Origin: Chloroflexota bacterium
Lineage (GTDB): Bacteria > Chloroflexota > Limnocylindria > Limnocylindrales > CSP1-4
Reading direction: 5' to 3'
NCBI GenBank assembly: GCA_004298915.1
Contig: SCTE01000010.1
Span: 1 to 7,683 of the forward strand
DNA: 7,683 nt
Notes under the pieces: model-generated
What the model was told of the DNA's origin: nothing
Seen by the model: the letters and a program-made list of their open reading frames with translations, nothing else
Databases searched by the model: none
Shown: one piece after another, positions 5,731 to 7,683 of the stretch
Layout: every line of letters begins with the position of its first letter
Position numbering within the stretch: the stretch's first letter is position 1
Made by a program: the position numbers and the translations under genes

Positions 5731-5931
5731 TCAGACCAGCGGCGGATCCATCGCGCGCTCGATGCGGGCGATGTGGATTTCGATCCGCGCGATCTCCTCG
5801 GTCGCCGCGGCCCGCTCGTGGCTCAGCAACGCGGCGGCATCGCGACGCGCGCGGGCCGCTCGATGGAGGACCAGCAGGGCATCGCGGTTGTCGGGCAGGG
5901 CAGGCTCGTCGGACTTGCGGGCAGTTGCCAT
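5731..5931 (-). CDS. Small hypothetical helical protein (66 aa)
   Basis: I do not recognise this protein. It has a clean ATG (5931) and a TGA, and lies in line between the carboxylase alpha subunit (52-base gap) and the HMG-CoA lyase (61-base gap), filling what would otherwise be a ~317-base hole in a tight operon. The first ~15 residues are polar (ATARKSDEPALPDN). Residues ~16-60 are charged, Ala/Arg/Glu-rich and probably form two helices or a short coiled coil (LLVLHRAARARRDAAALLSHE and TEEIARIEIHIARIERAMD). There is no signal peptide, membrane segment or Cys. The heptad-like Ile/Leu spacing and the absence of other plausible frames support it being translated. The ribosome site is poor: GGAG lies about 13 bases before the ATG. 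It could be an accessory subunit of the neighbouring enzymes or unrelated; a fortuitous frame remains possible. Confidence 0.55.
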   Translation of the reverse strand: MATARKSDEPALPDNRDALLVLHRAARARRDAAALLSHERAAATEEIARIEIHIARIERAMDPPLV

Positions 5932-5983
5932 CGCTGGGATCAGGCTCCGTTGCGGCTGGTGGATCGTAGGCCAGAGGGTACCG

Positions 5984-7683
5984 CTACGGCTCGACGACCG
6001 CGAGCAGCTGGCCGCGCGTCACCTGGTCGGCGCGCCGCAGGTTCAGTTCCGCGATCCGGCCGCCGATCGGCGCCGTCACCAGGTGTTCCATCTTCATCGC
6101 CTCGAGCGTCGCGATCGGGTCCCCGGCTGCGACCGACTGCCCTGCGGTCACGTGGACGATCAGGACGTTGCCGGGCATCGGCGACTGGACGCTGACCGGC
6201 CCTCCAGCGTGGTGCGCGACGGCCGCCCGCGCGGCCCGATCGACATCGGGCGGTAGGGCCAGGCGGAACGCCACGCTCCGACCCTCGATGTCAACGTGTG
6301 CAACGCGATCGTCGCCGGTGCCGACGACCACGGCAGGCAGTGCATCCTCGAGGTCTTGCGCGTACTCGACGACGTGCTCCGATCCGCGTCCCGACCCATC
6401 GTCCGGGCCATCCGCGAGCGCAAGCCGCACGCGCGGCGGGCCGTTGAGCCGCCAGCCGCTGACGTCGAGGGCGCCGGCCGCCGATTGCCATGCCGCTTCG
6501 GGGATTGCCGTGCGCGCTTGCCAGTCGTCGGGTGGCCAGATTCGGTCGAGGGTGTCGATCCGGGCCTGGCCGTCGATCACCACCGGCTCCCGGACGAGCC
6601 AGCGCAGGAACCGGAGGTTCGTCGTGAGCCCGAGGATCCGGGTGTGGTCAAGAGCCTTGGTCAATCGAGTGACTGCCGCCGCGCGGTCCGGGCCGTGGGC
6701 GATGAGCTTGGCCAGCATCGGGTCGAAGCGGCCCGTGACGACGTCGCCCTCGTCGATGCCGGCGTCCACCCGGATTCCCTCGCCGCCCGGCCATCGAAGG
6801 TCCTCGATCCGCCCGATCGCCGGCAGGAAGCCGTTCTCGGCGTCTTCCGCGTAGAGGCGGACCTCGATCGCGTGCCCGCCGGTCGCACGCGCCTCGTCAG
6901 CCGCTTCCTGGGTGAACCCAAGCTGTTCGCCGGCCGCGATCCGGAGCTGATCCGCGACGAGGTCCCGGCCGGTGATCAGCTCAGTGACGGGATGTTCGAC
7001 CTGCAGGCGCGTGTTCATCTCCAGGAAGAACCACTCGCCCCGGTCCGTGACCAGGAACTCGCACGTCCCGGCGCCCTGGTAGCCGACCGCGCTCGCGAGT
7101 CGGATGGCCGCGTCCCCGAGGCCCGCTCGCAGGTCGGGGCCCACGCCGGGGGACGGCGATTCCTCGAGCACCTTCTGGTGACGTCGCTGGAGCGAGCAGT
7201 CGCGCTCGCCGAGATGAACGCCCGCGCCGTGGGCATCGAACAGGACCTGGACCTCGACGTGGCGCGGCCCCTCGACCAGCCGCTCGAGGATGACGCGATC
7301 ATCGCCAAACGCGGCCAGCGCCTCCCGTCGGGCGGATGCGATGGCATCGGCAAGGCCATCCGGGTCGCGAACGACGCGCATGCCCTTGCCGCCGCCACCC
7401 GCGGACGGCTTGATCAGGAGCGGAAATCCGAGTTCACCGGCGATCCATTCGAGCCCTTCGGGGGACTGATCGACCCCGTCGTAGCCCGGGATGACCGGGA
7501 TCTTCAACGAACCGGCGAGCTGCCGGGCGGCCGCCTTGTCGCCCATTGACCGGATCGCGGCGGGCGGCGGGCCGACCCATCGGATTCCGGCCGCGATCAC
7601 GGCTTCCGCGAAGTCGGCGTTCTCGGCCAGGAAGCCAAAGCCCGGATGCACCGCGTCAGCGTTGGCTGCGCGGGCCGCCGCCA
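5984..7683 (-). CDS. Biotin-dependent acyl-CoA carboxylase alpha subunit (probably 3-methylcrotonyl-CoA carboxylase), 5' end outside window
   Basis: A biotin carboxylase-BCCP fusion subunit that carboxylates biotin with ATP and bicarbonate for transfer to an acyl-CoA by a beta subunit. The frame runs through the right edge (ANADAVHPGFGFLAEN precedes the GTG at 7651), so 565 residues are visible and roughly 65-75 N-terminal ones are missing. In visible numbering: ATP-grasp KPSAGGGGKGM (91-101), ERDCSLQRRHQKV (159-171), and EMNTRLQVEHPVTE (221-234) with the catalytic Glu, Asn and Arg. Next come a biotin carboxylase C-terminal domain, a linker domain, and a C-terminal biotinyl domain with EAMKMEH, whose biotin-accepting Lys is at 530 (codon 6092-6094). 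Fusion to BCCP excludes a plain AccC. HMG-CoA lyase two genes downstream favours the leucine-pathway carboxylase (liuD/mccA type) over propionyl- or geranyl-CoA carboxylase, but the alpha subunit alone cannot prove the substrate. Confidence 0.92.
   Translation of the reverse strand, partial: AAARAANADAVHPGFGFLAENADFAEAVIAAGIRWVGPPPAAIRSMGDKAAARQLAGSLKIPVIPGYDGVDQSPEGLEWIAGELGFPLLIKPSAGGGGKGMRVVRDPDGLADAIASARREALAAFGDDRVILERLVEGPRHVEVQVLFDAHGAGVHLGERDCSLQRRHQKVLEESPSPGVGPDLRAGLGDAAIRLASAVGYQGAGTCEFLVTDRGEWFFLEMNTRLQVEHPVTELITGRDLVADQLRIAAGEQLGFTQEAADEARATGGHAIEVRLYAEDAENGFLPAIGRIEDLRWPGGEGIRVDAGIDEGDVVTGRFDPMLAKLIAHGPDRAAAVTRLTKALDHTRILGLTTNLRFLRWLVREPVVIDGQARIDTLDRIWPPDDWQARTAIPEAAWQSAAGALDVSGWRLNGPPRVRLALADGPDDGSGRGSEHVVEYAQDLEDALPAVVVGTGDDRVAHVDIEGRSVAFRLALPPDVDRAARAAVAHHAGGPVSVQSPMPGNVLIVHVTAGQSVAAGDPIATLEAMKMEHLVTAPIGGRIAELNLRRADQVTRGQLLAVVEP

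Noticed and set aside
5984..7651. Carboxylase starting at the internal GTG at 7651
   Set aside because: The conserved ADAVHPGFGFLAEN motif runs across this codon and the frame stays open to the window edge, so the true start lies outside.

Overview
GC-rich bacterial chromosomal DNA with seven tightly packed minus-strand genes and one plus-strand gene that converges on them. No RNA gene, insertion sequence, CRISPR array or phage gene is visible. The base composition, the Ala/Arg-rich proteins and the mix of genes (leucine-catabolism enzymes, a stand-alone HNH protein, a CCA-adding enzyme with an HD domain) suit an uncultured Chloroflexota-like or actinobacteria-like soil or freshwater organism. 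That placement is an inference; no marker in the window settles it.

Layout: (1) Positions 3-461, plus strand, are the C-terminal end of an MFS transporter of the UMF1/Atg22-like type, cut by the left edge. (2) Positions 462-928 are a 467-base convergent intergenic region with no credible gene. It is rich in repeats: a 24-base tandem duplication, a GC hairpin, a 35-base imperfect inverted repeat enclosing 107 bases (621-797, MITE-like or structured RNA-like), and a degenerate 15-base tandem repeat. (3) Positions 929-4702, minus strand, read in transcription order: HNH endonuclease-family protein, CCA tRNA nucleotidyltransferase, TPR/coiled-coil protein and UDP-glucose 4-epimerase (galE). The spacings are very short, including an ATGA overlap between the CCA enzyme and the TPR gene. 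(4) Positions 4731-7683, minus strand, read in transcription order: a biotin-dependent acyl-CoA carboxylase alpha subunit (5' end beyond the right edge), an unrecognised 66-aa protein, and hydroxymethylglutaryl-CoA lyase.

The carboxylase and the lyase fit the lower leucine pathway. 3-Methylcrotonyl-CoA carboxylase makes methylglutaconyl-CoA, a hydratase (not in the window) makes HMG-CoA, and the lyase splits it to acetyl-CoA and acetoacetate. The downstream HNH-cca-TPR-galE genes have no obvious link to that pathway but could share its transcript, because no gap between minus-strand genes exceeds about 61 bases and no clear promoter is visible.

The items most worth a second look are the inverted repeat at 621-797 with its competing helices, the 11-residue-periodic Ala-rich coil of the TPR protein, and the 66-aa protein inside the leucine cluster. 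I found no clear evidence of a complete new multi-gene system.
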